DNA of 64,000 nucleotides, from positions 24,369,456 to 24,433,455 of the forward strand of contig OZ024879.1 in the NCBI GenBank assembly GCA_964017185.1, in the 5' to 3' direction. This DNA is from Rugalucina vietnamica. Lineage: Eukaryota > Mollusca > Bivalvia > Lucinida > Lucinidae. The notes under the pieces were generated by a model, which made no database searches, was not told the DNA's origin, and saw only the letters and a program-made list of their open reading frames with translations. The translations under genes and the position numbers were made by a program. This document shows, in pieces, positions 13,001 through 23,377 of this stretch (the first letter of the stretch is position 1; every line of letters begins with the position of its first letter).

Positions 13001-13980
13001 CCTGACTTAATAAAGGCAAACTTTATGAGATGTAACAGTATTTTAGACCATACAGCTATGATTTATCACCTCTGTTTCAGACAAAACTCTACTTTGTATA
13101 ATCTTAGATTTCAAGCCTCTAAACACTCTACATGGCTGTAAAACCCAGTTTGAATCAAGTTTCTTTTCATTTAACAAAGCTACATTGCTGTATTCTTGGT
13201 ATGTGTCAGATCTGTTTTAAAGCAATAATCAGTGGGATATTTGGTGGTGGAATTCACGAGGTTAAAACTATGAACAATATCAAGACTTTGAATTGAGCAA
13301 CCTAACTGCCTTGAACTGAAAAAAGTCTTGATTAAAACAGCCGCTTCTAGGGCATGAATAGCACACTTAGCTTCACAGATATTCTCATTTTTCAGTGACT
13401 GGTAATGCCCGTCGTGAGGAGATAGACATGTTATATGAACTGAGTAAGCAGATAGAGGGCCACACAATCTGTGCTCTTGGTGATGGTGCTGCTTGGCCTG
13501 TACAGGTAATTATTAACTACATTAATATTGATATTTGGATGAATAAATCAGCCCGCATCATACAAATACAAAAAAACTCGGCCAATACAGAATAAGTCGG
13601 CCAATACGTGAAAAACTGGGCCAATACGAGAAAAGTCAGCCAATATGAAAATGACGTCATTAAAGAAAATGGCAGCCATGCTTTCCTCCACATAGCTGCT
13701 TATAAACCTATTGATCAGCGCCTTTGTTTTAGCTACTTGGATAGTATGAGTTGTCTTGTACTTATCTCCAAAGTTTCAAGCTTTTAGCCTTCTGTGAATG
13801 TACAGGCCAGTTTGTGTGGGACCTTGTCAGAAACCCTAAAGAGTGGTTTACTCTAATCGTGGCTCATTTGTGTATAACTGAATGTTAATCTTGTATTTCC
13901 AGGGTTTGATTCGACATTTCCGCCCCGAGTTAGAATCCAGAATGGCTCAGTTCAAAGAGAAACAAGCTGCTTCAGGATAG
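862..13980 (+). CDS. NDUFV1: NADH dehydrogenase [ubiquinone] flavoprotein 1, mitochondrial (nine 3' exons)
   Basis: This is the complex I subunit that binds FMN and NADH and carries iron-sulfur cluster N3; it takes electrons from NADH on the matrix side of the inner membrane. Exons: 862-995, 1993-2057, 3204-3434, 5103-5168, 5720-5886, 10656-10809, 12712-12766, 13396-13505, 13903-13980. All join in phase with GT-AG introns and give about 353 residues, against about 464 in the human precursor. The reading matches human NDUFV1 from memory almost block for block: [62 protein letters not shown]. The four N3 ligand cysteines are present: [12 protein letters not shown] (two) and HTICALGDG. The transit peptide, the glycine-rich FMN loop and the start codon lie upstream of the window. 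Introns are large (0.4-4.8 kb) because of inserted repeats. The protein looks intact and functional. Confidence 0.97.
1014..1208 (+). mobile_element. MITE-G copy 2
   Basis: Shows the family order: end, GCGAAAACAAAGG-type arm, hairpin GATCAGCTGTGCAG/CTGCACAGCTGATA, TAGTACAAT, AAATTTCAAGCTTCT, then CAGGCCAGTTTGTGTCAGAC. The termini are eroded. It sits in the intron between exons a and b. Confidence 0.75.
1993..2057 (+). CDS. NDUFV1: NDUFV1 exon b
   Basis: Acceptor is TTGTTTTAG; donor is GTAAGG. It encodes [22 protein letters not shown] once the split Ala codon is restored, matching the family's conserved AYIYIRGEF block. It ends in phase 0. Confidence 0.95.
2448..2668 (+). mobile_element. MITE-G copy 3 (best preserved)
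   Basis: About 220 bp with inverted ends TGAGCCGCCTCATGGGAAAA and TTTTCCCACGAGGCGGCTCA. A near-perfect internal hairpin is built from CAGATCAGCTTCGCGG and CCGTGAAGCTGATCAG, flanked by GCGAAAACAAAGGCG and its mirror. AAAT flanks both ends and may be the target duplication. It lies in the NDUFV1 intron between exons b and c. Confidence 0.85.
3204..3434 (+). CDS. NDUFV1: NDUFV1 exon c (NADH-binding core)
   Basis: 77 codons from [20 protein letters not shown] to NVETVAVTP, including [16 protein letters not shown] and [16 protein letters not shown]. Acceptor is TTCACAG; donor is GTAAGT, a perfect consensus. The last 24 exon bases together with the donor form the first unit of the 73-bp tandem array that follows directly. 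Confidence 0.96.
3411..4213 (+). repeat. 73-bp minisatellite, 11 units, each repeating the exon end plus splice donor
   Basis: Units start at 3411, 3484, 3557, 3630, 3703, 3776, 3849, 3922, 3995, 4068 and 4141, exactly 73 bp apart and nearly identical. Each unit contains the final 24 bases of NDUFV1 exon c (VETVAVTP), then GTAAGT and about 49 bases of intron. Two variable sites are visible: CCA or CCC just before the donor, and GTATGAC or GTATAAC after it. The array begins inside coding sequence and expands into the intron, so the first unit keeps the real exon junction. Intron readthrough meets a stop in the first unit. Confidence 0.97.
4321..4542 (-). mobile_element. MITE-G copy 4 (reverse)
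   Basis: The same family in the opposite orientation: GTGACACAAACCGGCTTGTA comes before the hairpin, and GGTTTTCCCATTGGTAGGCT closes it. It follows the 73-bp array directly in the same NDUFV1 intron. Confidence 0.8.
4733..4968 (+). mobile_element. MITE-G copy 5
   Basis: TGAGCAGCCTCACGAGAAAA opens the copy and a degraded TTTTTCCATGTGGTTCA closes it. The central hairpin GATCAGCTTCGCGGTAACC/GCGAAGCTGATC is intact. Confidence 0.82.
5103..5168 (+). CDS. NDUFV1: NDUFV1 exon d
   Basis: 22 codons reading [20 protein letters not shown] and then TK, between acceptor TATTGCAG and donor GTAGGG. It corresponds to human [20 protein letters not shown]. Confidence 0.95.
5239..5404 (-). mobile_element. MITE-G copy 6 (hairpin deleted)
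   Basis: Reverse copy with both ends (CATGATGCGAGAAAATCGG and TTTCTCATGATGCGGCTCA) and the GGGATTGTACTATC block, but lacking the central hairpin. It lies in the intron between exons d and e. Confidence 0.75.
5720..5886 (+). CDS. NDUFV1: NDUFV1 exon e (SLBB/ubiquitin-like region)
   Basis: Encodes [19 protein letters not shown] through [10 protein letters not shown] plus two bases of the next codon. The donor is taken as GTAGGT at 5887. The alternative GT four bases downstream would retain an in-frame TAG, so the upstream donor is preferred; it joins to give Asp before [10 protein letters not shown]. Confidence 0.94.
6973..7013. repeat. (TTTA)n microsatellite
   Basis: About ten TTTA units in a row inside the 4-kb element, just after a stretch that resembles the end of a tRNA-like sequence (GGATCGAACCCGCC near 6884). 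Confidence 0.9.
7095..7333 (-). mobile_element. MITE-G copy 8, nested in the TTAA element
   Basis: Contains GACCAGGTCTGACTC, GAATTGCAATATCAGAG, a long A run, then GCTGATCAGCTGTGCAG/CTGCACAGCTAATCTGCGCC and GGGTTTTCTGATACAGG. The family was still moving after the 4-kb element landed. Confidence 0.75.
7355..7575 (+). mobile_element. tRNA-derived SINE
   Basis: The head reads as a tRNA with an A box (GGTCGAGTGGTTAAGAGCG) and a B box (GGTTCGAGCCC). It is followed by the tail GCTTGCGGGTGTGCC and TTTCTCGGGAATCTCCCG ending in a T-rich run. The same family occurs in reverse at 31729-31946. It would be read by RNA polymerase III. Confidence 0.75.
7917..8872. mobile_element. TA-flanked MITE A
   Basis: Inverted ends GCCTCCTGGTACCAT at the left and ATGGTACCAGGAGGC at the right, continuing into TCTCGAAC/GTTCGAGA. 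TA lies at 7915-7916 and at 8873-8874. About 956 bp, no coding capacity; consistent with a Tc1/mariner-type passenger. Confidence 0.78.
8875..9806. mobile_element. TA-flanked MITE B
   Basis: Inverted ends AGGATGTTCGCTGC and GCAGCGAACATCCT, flanked by TA at 8873-8874 and 9807-9808. About 932 bp of AT-rich non-coding sequence. Its left TA is the right TA of MITE A. Confidence 0.8.
10656..10809 (+). CDS. NDUFV1: NDUFV1 exon f (first N3 cysteine)
   Basis: Encodes [20 protein letters not shown] through HESCGQ. Acceptor is TTTTCCAG and donor is GTACAT. The Cys of ESCGQ is the first ligand of cluster N3. The preceding intron is 4.8 kb because of the TTAA-flanked element at 6442-10473. Confidence 0.96.
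10988..12276 (+). mobile_element. CTCACCTGAGCC-family element, full copy
   Basis: Opens with a hairpin (CTCACCTGAGCC, then GGCTCACAAGGTGAG) and closes with CTCAGGTGAGCG and a small palindrome AGGACCATTGGTCCT. Inside are three related blocks of about 430 bp (near 11069, 11531 and 11937). Each carries CACATGACCAAGATGGC(C/T)GCC-type and GACCTTGACCTATTTTA-type motifs. No coding sequence. It lies in the NDUFV1 intron between exons f and g. The superfamily is not settled by what I can see. Confidence 0.8.
12712..12766 (+). CDS. NDUFV1: NDUFV1 exon g (CTPCREG)
   Basis: A short 55-base exon reading [18 protein letters not shown], with two N3 cluster cysteines. Acceptor is CCTTACAG; donor is GTACGT. 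The phase-1 end supplies the A of the Met codon completed at 13396. Confidence 0.95.
13396..13505 (+). CDS. NDUFV1: NDUFV1 exon h (fourth N3 cysteine)
   Basis: Encodes [20 protein letters not shown] and [16 protein letters not shown]. The Cys in HTICALGDG is the fourth N3 ligand. Acceptor is TTTTTCAG; donor is GTAATT. Confidence 0.96.
13577..13660 (+). repeat. Short degenerate tandem repeat (CGGCCAATACgAgAA)
   Basis: Four imperfect units of about 20 bp built on CGGCCAATAC, in the intron between NDUFV1 exons h and i. No function visible. Confidence 0.6.
13706..13868 (+). mobile_element. MITE-G copy 9 (3' part)
   Basis: Keeps GATCAGCGCCTTTGTTTT, GGATAGTA, AAGTTTCAAGCTTTTAG and CAGGCCAGTTTGTGTGGGAC. 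The 5' half is missing. It ends just before the last NDUFV1 exon. Confidence 0.7.
13903..13980 (+). CDS. NDUFV1: NDUFV1 terminal exon
   Basis: Encodes [20 protein letters not shown] and QAASG, then TAG at 13978-13980. Acceptor is TATTTCCAG. The short basic C-terminal tail resembles the vertebrate ending in character. Confidence 0.96.
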   Translation, partial: GLIRHFRPELESRMAQFKEKQAASG

Positions 13981-14075
13981 GACGATTAAAATGTTAATTG
14001 ACGTTAAAGCATGTGTGTAAAGTATTTGTTGGACTTCTAGACTAAGTGATTGTATGCTTCTTTGACATTCGTTTA

Positions 14076-14081
14076 AATAAA
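14076..14081 (+). promoter_or_regulatory. NDUFV1: Poly(A) signal AATAAA of NDUFV1
   Basis: A canonical AATAAA lies 96 bases after the NDUFV1 stop codon, the first such hexamer in the 3' UTR, so the transcript probably ends shortly after. Confidence 0.75.
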
Positions 14082-15489
14082 ATGGGGTTAAAGAGGTTTT
14101 ACCAGCAATGTAATTTAAATTCATATTACTGATGTTTTACCACAATGAATTGGAAATTTTCACATGACTGTTATTTCACAAATTTTCTGTATATGAATTA
14201 TTCACTCGGTTTTGAATTCGCAAACGAGTGCTCATACAGTCTTTATGGATTATAGAGAACCTTCATTAGCGAGAACCTTAATGTGGAGAAAATTAATGGC
14301 AAGTTATCGCAAACATCTTCCAACTTTCAGTATTAGTTAATAAATGTAATGAATTTATGAATGAATTGAAAAGTTGGTTTTATGGACAATTTTGACAAGA
14401 CAAGATAGCTTATCCACATGGATTTAATTTTCTTTTTGAAATGTGTAACAAGTTTTCTTAATTAAAAAACCTTGAGTCCCTTGACCAGTTTATGTTTCTG
14501 GCTGTACTATAATAACATCTAGAAAGTGAAACTATGTAATGGTGTCCAACCAAAAGGAAGTTAAAGATGTGAAACAAACTGCTTCATATACACAGTATCT
14601 CAAACTTGGATGGTTTACGGATTATTTTTTATTTGATGTATGTATGGTTTTAGTGTTAAAATATAATAAAATGCCAAGATTGAGAACGGTATTATTTATC
14701 AACATAACCCTCTTCCAGAACCAGAGAAGCATAGTGGTTAAACAACTTACTTTATAAACCAGGTTTTGCAGTTAAAAAACTTCTTTCATGCTCAACTCAG
14801 CTGAGACTCAGATTTATTCTGCAAATGCCAACAATTGTTGGCATTTTAAAATTTATGAGCAGAATAAATTACTAATTCTTTTAGTTTTGAACTTGAATTT
14901 TCCTTTAATTTTGACTATTTCAACATTTATGAGCAACTGAAATTTCATGCTCAGCTGAGCTGAGCTTGAAAAACATTTTTTAACCTCTAGCCCAGGTATC
15001 ATGGGTTGCATTCAGAGCATTTCCATTCTTTCGTATGAGACTTTCAATGCACAAAAAAGTGATAGTGTATATAAACCTGAAGTGAGTGGGGAATGCTCAC
15101 CTGACAATGGGTCTTAAATAAGATTAAAAAAGTGTTCATGACTATTCCTGTCTGTGAACATTGGTGTGAAAATAGATGATATTGATACCATCTCACAGAG
15201 AAGTTAAACAAGAGGTTCAATACTGGCAACTGCTGAGAAAGCCTGAACCTGTCCAGGAAACCATACATATACTGTAGTAAATAAATGAATACTTAAAGCG
15301 ATATATTTTCTGAGAAAAAAAAAATCACAAAAATTCACAAAAATAAAATTTTGATGTCTTACTGCACATTATTCTTGCATTCTTTAGGACAGTTCTATGT
15401 GTTAGAAAAGATTACAAAGAAAAATAAGTTTAGTTTCAGTTAAGTCATTGTAATTTACACTGAAGCTGATATGTTACAGCTCATTGAGG
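14082..15489. other. Non-genic spacer after NDUFV1
   Basis: AT-rich. Two diverged stretches around GCTCAGCTGAG (14790-14815 and 14952-14970) and a perfect short hairpin TGCCAACAATTGTTGGCA at 14827-14844 are visible. Short frames here look like chance. No gene or recognised mobile element. Confidence 0.5.
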
Positions 15490-18400
15490 TCACACTGTCA
15501 AACCCCATTATTCAGATTGTCAGTTAAGTGCACTGTCAAACCCCATTATCCAGTGATGTGGTATGTATTGTCAGTCAAGTGCAATGTCAAAACCCATTAT
15601 TCAGAGATGTGGTATGTATTGTCAGTTAAGTGCTGTCGAACCACATTATCCAGTGATGTGGTATATATTGTCAGTCAAGTGCACTGTCAAACCCCATTAT
15701 CCAGTGATGTGGTATGTAATGTCAGTTAAGTGCACTGTCAAACCCCATTATCCAGTGATGTGGTATGTATTGTCAGTTAAGTGCTGTCAAACCCCATTAT
15801 CCAGTGATGTGGTATGTATTGTCAGTTAAGTGCACTGTCAAACCCCATTATCCAGTGATGCGGTATGTATTGTCAGTTAAGTGCACTGTCAAACCCCATT
15901 ATCCAGTGATGCGGTATGTATTGTCAGTTAAGTGCACTGTCAAACCTTATTATTCAGTGATGTGTTATGTATTGTCAGTTAAGTGCACTGTCAAACCCCT
16001 TTATCCAGTGATGTGGTATGTATTGTCAGTTAAGTGCACTGTCAAACCCCATTATCCAGTGATGTGGTATGTATTGTCAGTTAAGTGCACTGTCAAACCC
16101 CATTATCCAGTGATGTGGTATGTATTGTCAGTTAAGTGCACTGTCAAACCCCATTATCCAGTGATGTGGTATGTATTGTCAGTTAAGTGCACTGTCAAAC
16201 CCAATTATCCAGTGATGTGGTATGTATTGTCAGTTAAGTGCACTGTCAAACCCCATTATCCAGTGATGTGGTATGTATTGTCAGTAAAGTGCACTGTCAA
16301 ACCCCATTATCCAGTGATGTATATATTGTCAGTCAAGTGCACTGTCAAACCCCATTATCCAGAGATGTGGTATGTATTGTCAGTTAAGTGCACTGTCAAA
16401 CCCCATTATCCAGAGATGTGGTATGTATTGTCAGTTAAGTGCACTGTCAAACCCCATTCTCCAGAGATGTGGTATGTATTGTCAGTTAAGTGCACTGTCA
16501 AACCCCATTCTCCAGAGATGTGGTATGTATTGTCAGTTAAGTGCACTGTCAAACCCCATTCTCCAGAGATGTGGTATGTATTGTCAATTAAGTTCACTGT
16601 CAAACCCCATTATCCAGTGATGTGGTATGTATTGTCAGTTAAGTGCACTGTCAAACCCCATTATCCAGTGATGTGGTATGTATTGTCAGTTAAGTGCACT
16701 GTCAAACCCCATTATCCAGTGATGTGGTATGTATTGTCAGTAAAGTGCACTGTCAAACCCCATTATCCAGTGATGTGGTATATATTGTCAGTCAAGTGCA
16801 CTGTCAAACCCCATTATCCAGAGATGTGGTATGTATTGTCAGTTAAGTGCACTGTCAAACCCCATTATCCAGAGATGTGGTATGTATTGTCAGTTAAGTG
16901 CACTGTCAAACCCCATTCTCCAGAGATGTGGTATGTATTGTCAGTTAAGTGCACTGTCAAACCCCATTATCCAGCGATGTGGTATGTATTGTCAATTAAG
17001 TTCACTGTCAAACCCCATTATCCAGTGATGTGGTATGTAGTATCAGTTAAGTGCACTGTCAAACCCCATTATCCAGTGATGTGGTATGTATTGTCAATTA
17101 AGTTCACTGTCAAACCCCATTATCCAGAGATGTGGTATGTATTGTCAATTAAGTTCACTGTCAAACCCCATTATCCAGAGATGTGGTATGTATTGTCAGT
17201 TAAGTGCTGTCAAACCCCATTATCCAGAGATGTGGTATGTATTGTCAATTAAGTGCACTGTCAAACCCCATTATCCAGTGATGTGGTATGTATTGTCAGT
17301 TAAGTGCTGTCAAACCCCATTATCCAGTGATGTGGTATGTATTGTCAATTAAGTTCACTGTCAAACCCCATTATCCAGTGATGTGGTATGTATTGTCAGT
17401 TAAGTGCACTGTCAAACCCCATTATCCAGTGATGTGGTATGTATTGTCAATTAAGTTCACTGTCAAACCCCATTATCCAGTGATGTGGTATGTATTGTCA
17501 GTTAAGTGCACTGTCAAACCCCATTATCCAGAGATGTGGTATGTATTGTCAGTTAAGTGCACTGTCAAACCCCATTATCCAGTGATGTGGTATGTATTGT
17601 CAGTTAAGTGCACTGTCAAACCCCATTATCCAGAGATGTGGTATGTATTGTCAGTTAAGTGCTGTCTAACCCCATTATCCAGTGATGTGGTATGTATTGT
17701 CAGTTAAGTGCACTGTCAAACCCATTTATCCAGTGATGTGGTATGTATTGTCAGTTAAGTGTTGTCAAACCCCATTATCCAGTGATGTGATATGTATTGT
17801 CAGTAAAGTGCACTGTCAAACCCCATTATCCAGTGATGTGATATGTATTGTCAGTTAGTTATGTGCACTGTCAAACCCCATTATCCAGTGATGTGATATG
17901 TATTGTCAGTTAGTTATGTGCACTGTCAAACCCCATTATCCAGTGATGTGGTATGTATTGTCAGTTAAGTGCTGTCAAACCCCATTATCCAGTGATGTGA
18001 TATGTATTGTCAGTTAGTTATGTGCACTGTCAAACCCCATTATCCAGTGATGTGGTATGTATTGTCAGTTAAGTGCTGTCAAACCCCATTATCCAGTGTT
18101 GTGATATGTATTGTCAGTTAGTTATGTGCACTGTCAAACCCCATTATCCAGTGATGTGATATGTATTGTCAGTTAAGTGCACTGTCAAACCCCATTATCT
18201 AGAGATGTGGTATGTATTGTCAGTTAAGTGCACTGTCAAACCCCATTATCCGGTGATGTGGTATGTATTGTCAGTTAAGTGCACTGTCAAACCCCATTAT
18301 CCAGTGATGTGGTATGTATTGTCAATTAAGTTCACTGTCAAACCCCATTATCCAGTGATGTGGTATGTATTGTCAGTTAAGTGCACTGTCAAACCCCATT

Positions 18401-19999
18401 ATCCAGTGATGTGGTATGTATTGTCAATTAAGTGCACTGTCAAACCCCATTATCCAGTGATGTGGTATGTATTGTCAGTTAAGTGCTGTCAAACTCTATT
18501 ATCCAGAGATGTGGTATGTATTGTCAGTTAAGTGCACTGTCAAACCCCATTATCCAGAGATGTGGTATGTATTGTCAGTTAAGTGCTGTCAAACCCCATT
18601 ATCCAGAGATGTGGTATGTATTGTCAGTTAAGTGCACTGTCAAACCCCATTATCCAGAGATGTGGTATGTATTGTCAGTTAAGTGCACTGTCAAACCCCA
18701 TTATCCAGTGATGTGGTATGTATTGTCAGTTAAGTGCACTGTCAAACCCCATTATCCAGTGATGTGGTATGTATTGTAAGTTAAGTGCACTGTCAAACCC
18801 CATTATCCAGAGATGTGGTATGTATTGTCAGTTAAGTGCACTGTCAAACCCCATTATCCAGAGATGTGGTATGTATTGTCAGTTAAGTGCACTGTCAAAC
18901 CCCATTATCCAGTGATGTGGTATGTATTGTCAGTTAAGTGCACTGTCAAACCCCATTATCCAGAGATGTGGTATGTATTGTCAGTTAAGTGCACTGTCAA
19001 ACCCCATTATCCAGAGATGTGGTATGTATTGTCAGTTAAGTGCACTGTCAAACCCCATTATCCAGTGATGTGGTATGTATTGTCAGTTAAGTGCACTGTC
19101 AAACCCCATTATCCAGAGATGTGGTATGTATTGTCAGTTAAGTGCTGTCAAACCCCATTATCCAGTGATGTGGTATGTATTGTCAGTTAAGTGCACTGTC
19201 AAACCCATTTATCCAGTGATGTGGTATGTATTGTCAGTTAAGTGTTGTCAAACCCCATTATCCAGTGATGTGATATGTATTGTCAGTAAAGTGCACTGTC
19301 AAACCCCATTATCCAGTGATGTGATATGTATTGTCAGTTAGTTATGTGCACTGTCAAACCCCATTATCCAGTGATGTGATATGTATTGTCAGTTAGTTAT
19401 GTGCACTGTCAAACCCCATTATCCAGTGATGTGGTATGTATTGTCAGTTAAGTGCTGTCAAACCCCATTATCCAGTGATGTGATATGTATTGTCAGTTAG
19501 TTATGTGCACTGTCAAACCCCATTATCCAGTGATGTGGTATGTATTGTCAGTTAAGTGCTGTCAAACCCCATTATCCAGTGATGTGATATGTATTGTCAG
19601 TTAGTTATGTGCACTGTCAAACCCCATTATCCAGTGATGTGATATGTATTGTCAGTTAGTTATGTGCACTGTCAAACCCCATTATCCAGTGATGTGGTAT
19701 GTATTGTCAGTTAAGTGCTGTCAAACCCCATTATCCAGTGATGTGGTATGTATTGTCAATTAAGTTCACTGTCAAACCCCATTATCCAGTGATGTGGTAT
19801 GTATTGTCAGTTAAGTGCACTGTCAAACCCCATTATCCAGAGATGTGGTATGTATTGTCAATTAAGTTCACTGTCAAACCCCATTATCCAGAGATGTGGT
19901 ATGTATTGTCAGTTAAGTGCACTGTCAAACCCATTTATCCAGTGATGTATTGTCAGTTAAGTGCACATTCAAACCCCATTATCAAGTGATGTGGTATGT
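15490..19999 (+). repeat. 51-bp satellite array, about 88 units
   Basis: Tandem 51-bp units (GCACTGTCAAACCCC, then ATTATCCAGTGATGTGG, then TATGTATTGTCAGTTAAGT). Variants are 49 bp (GTGCTGTC instead of GTGCACTGTC) and 55 bp (GTTAGTTATGTGC). Since 51 is divisible by three and lacks stops in several frames, long repetitive frames appear, including a 495-codon one reading SVKCTVKPHYPVMWYVL per unit. Frames in the other phases and on the other strand are also open, so I do not call a protein. Blocks of variant units recur: a 9-unit (459-bp) shift near 16322/16781, and a block of about 430 bp at 17701 copied at 19184. Confidence 0.95.
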
Positions 20000-21529
20000 A
20001 CACACTAGACTTATTTCATTGAACTGGTTGACATTTGAACATGAACAAGTATTGTTCAGTTTTGACCTCAGATGCATCAGAAGATAGTAGCATGTGAAAG
20101 GATATTCAGATTGAAACTGTACAAATACTCTGTGTGTAACCAAAGTGTTACGGAAAACTTGAAGTATTTCATACTGATTTACCTTGCACATGCAACTTCA
20201 TGGATTTGTCGATCTTTTGACGCATCTGAGGTAAAAATGGAGCTTTACACACATGATAAATGATGGACCCCAGTCACAAGGTCACTGATGCAGGGTTCAG
20301 CTTGGTCCTGTCAATATAGCATGAGGCTTCAGTTTAATATGTTACTGACTGACCTTACACTTTGGAGACGATGTTTGTATTCTAAAAGCCACACTCAAAC
20401 CAAAGAGAATAATTGAGAAGCTGCAATCTGCATATTCAAAAACAAATATGCAGACCAGCTGTGCAGTAACTGTACAAATGATCAGCGTAGCCTAGCGTCT
20501 TTGTTTTTGCTACATAGGTAGCACAACCTCTCTTCTTAGATCCAAAATTTCAAGCTTCTAGACTGCTTCTGAGACTGTACAGATGGGTTTGTGTGGGTCC
20601 AGATCGGAAACCCAAATTATTGGTTTTCTCATGTGTAGTCTCGTTACATGTCATTATTATATTATTTGCAAAATGCATTATATATATAAATTTTGAAACA
20701 AGAAATTTTCACCAGAATTACTTAACACGTTACAAATACATGTACCATTTATAATTTGGTGGATAAATGGAATGTAGAACACAGACCACAATTAATTTTA
20801 CTATATAGTTTTATAATTTGTTTTGCCTCCCATCTTCTTTACTGCCATTGCAAGCTTTGTTCTGAAGCTTTTCTCACAGTCTACACTGTATGCCAGTACT
20901 TTTATGTAAGATTAAAATATTGATTGACCGGCTAGTTTGGGAGATATCTGCCAATTTCTAAACATGCCGGTGTCTTCTTGAAGTATCCGCATGTGTGGGA
21001 GCAACCGCATAAGGGGTTGTTTGGTTGGCAGTCCAATACCTGAAATTACCAAGTATCTCCACTAATTTACATTTCCTGAAAACTTAGACAATATTCTAAC
21101 CAAAATGACATAAAAACCAGCAACTCAAGATGATTTGTCAACTTAACACCCCAATAAATAGGGAAACTATTTTGTGTGGAGGTATATCCGTATCGTGTTC
21201 TACCATTCAGGGCAAGTAATTGTGATCTGATGCCTATCTGTGATCTATAGCGGGCAAATGTAAACAAATTGGTTTGATTAGAATTTTGCTTTCAAGTTGA
21301 TATATACCGCATTGTGTCCCAATGTGATAGTATATACTGTGAAACGGGTAATGCAGACTGTAAATCTCTGCCCATAAACCAATGTTTAGTATCTCATGAT
21401 ATAATGTTGTGTTTATGTTGTACAAACATGAGATCACCATACTGTCCAGAGCACTAGACTGGTCTGTTCTGTTAACGAAAAGCATAAGGAAGGCATAGTG
21501 TTTGAATGAAAAAATCGCTCCATTTTTAG
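20000..21529. other. Non-genic stretch with one MITE-G copy
   Basis: Apart from the MITE-G copy at 20409-20634, I see only AT-rich single-copy-looking sequence and short chance frames. Confidence 0.45.
20409..20634 (+). mobile_element. MITE-G copy 10
   Basis: Diverged copy with CAGACCAGCTGTGCAGTAAC, GCGTCTTTGTTTTTGCTAC, AAAATTTCAAGCTTCTAG, GGGTTTGTGTGGGTCC and TTGGTTTTCTCATGTG in family order. Confidence 0.72.
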
Positions 21530-22712
21530 CTCACCTGAGCCGAAGGCTCACAAGGTGAGCTTATAGGATGGCCATGATCCGGTGCCGTTCCGTCGTCCGT
21601 CCGTCGTCGTCGTCCTCCACAATATCAAAGATCTTCTTCTGTGAAACCTATTGGCCGATCTTGTCGAAATTTTATGTGGAGCCTCCTTAGGTAGTGGCAT
21701 TGAAATTTTGTTCACGATATCTGGGTCACATGACCAAAATGGCCGCCATGCCCAAATATGGTAAAAACCCTTCAAAAATCTTGTTCTCCAGAACCTGTGG
21801 GCCGATTTCCATGAAACTTGGTATGAAGCATCGGGGACTCCAGCCCATCATAGTTTTATAAAATGATGACCCTGGGTTGACCTTGACCTATTTTACGACA
21901 AGGTCAAATTTGGAAATATAGGCTTTTATATGGGGAAAAAGTGAAACATATGGATTTTTTGAAAGCTATTGCAGCCTGAGACCTGAAAAGTGGTAGATGC
22001 AAACAGCTAATGGAATAGATGAAGGTATGTGATTAATTTAGGTCAAGGACATCTCTTACCCTTGCCCAGTCTTTTGCCCATACACACTTTTTCAAAGATC
22101 TTCTTCTCTGAAACTGCTTGGCCAACCAAAATGAAATTTTATGTGGAGCATCCATGGGTAGAGGGAGAGAAAGTCTGTTCACGAAATTGGGTCACATGAC
22201 CAAGATGGCCGCCACACCCATATATGGTAAAAACCACTCAGAACCGGCAGGCAGATTTTCATAAAACTTGGTATGTAGCATTTGGGTCTATAGCCCAACA
22301 TAGTTTGTTCAAATGATGATCCTGGGATGACCTTGACCTATTTTATGGCAAGGTCAATTTTGGAAACATAGGCTTTTACATGGGAAAAGGCGAAAACAAT
22401 GGATATTTTGGAAACTGTTGCAGCTTTAGACCTGAAAGTTGCTAAATGCAGACAACTAATGGAGTCAATGAAGGTAAGTCAATCATTTAAGGCCAAGGCT
22501 CTCTTGACCTTGACAGGTCATTTAGATATCAAAATTAAGATTATGGTTTTCTCAGAAATCACTGGGTTTGGAAGCTATTGCAGCCGGAGACCTGAAATTT
22601 GGCAGATGCACACAACTTATGGAGTCAATAAAGGTGTGCGAGTATTCAAGGTCATGTGAGGTGTGTGAGTATTCAAGGTATTTCATGATGACAATACAAT
22701 GGTCCTCTGGTT
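21530..22712 (+). mobile_element. CTCACCTGAGCC-family element, second copy
   Basis: Starts CTCACCTGAGCCGAAGGCTC and ends CAATGGTCCTCTGGTT. Two internal blocks carry the same motifs as the copy at 10988: CACATGACCAAAATGGCCGCC-type, CCAGAACC(T/G)G, TGACCTTGACCTATTTTA. Strongly diverged from that copy. No coding sequence. Confidence 0.75.
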
Positions 22713-23377
22713 CTACTCTAGTATGATAAAAAATAATTACACCCAGCATTGGATTCTTCATATGTTGTGATTTGTATATTTCCGGATTTTCAGCCACTTT
22801 AAGTGACGGTACGTATGAATCTCCTAGTGCAGCTCATGAGTATGCGAATTGTTGTTTGTACCTATCGATATCTACTCACCGTGCTAAAGGAATAGTAATT
22901 TGCCAAATATCTGTTTTAGTTTCAGTTAATAATTCAGTCTATAAGCCTAAATAACAATTTTTCTTTCTTCTCGGCTTGCTTATTAATTAATAAGTACTAA
23001 GTCAAAGTGTTTGAGTCATATCAAAGCGGGGTGGTCCGCCACTCAGTGTTATTTATCCTAAGTGGAGAAAAATCAAGATTATGGATACACGCTTCATGGG
23101 TGGCTTAATGGTAGCAGATTTGATTCATTTAACCTATCCATGAACTGGTCTTTAAATCCATCGTAAATTCCCATTCTCTGTTTTTAGATCGTGTAGACTT
23201 ACAATGGGAAAACATAAAAAAAATTCTATGAAACCACAAGGCCCAGAGCTTTCATATTTTGTGTGTAGCTATGTATAGTGGTCTTCTTTTTTAAATACTG
23301 CTAACTGTGCCCCTGGGGTCCACACAAGTCCCGCTTCGGTGGCCTCATGGGAAAAACATAAACCAATCTTCTTCTCG

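Noticed and set aside
15765-17252. A 495-codon open frame of 17-residue repeats (SVKCTVKPHYPVMWYVL) as a repetitive protein gene
   Set aside because: It follows from a 51-bp unit without stops; other frames and the minus strand are also open, indel variants shift the frame between units, and no promoter, start context or splice structure is evident.
15490-19999. CRISPR-like array
   Set aside because: Direct tandem units with no unique spacers, in eukaryotic DNA.
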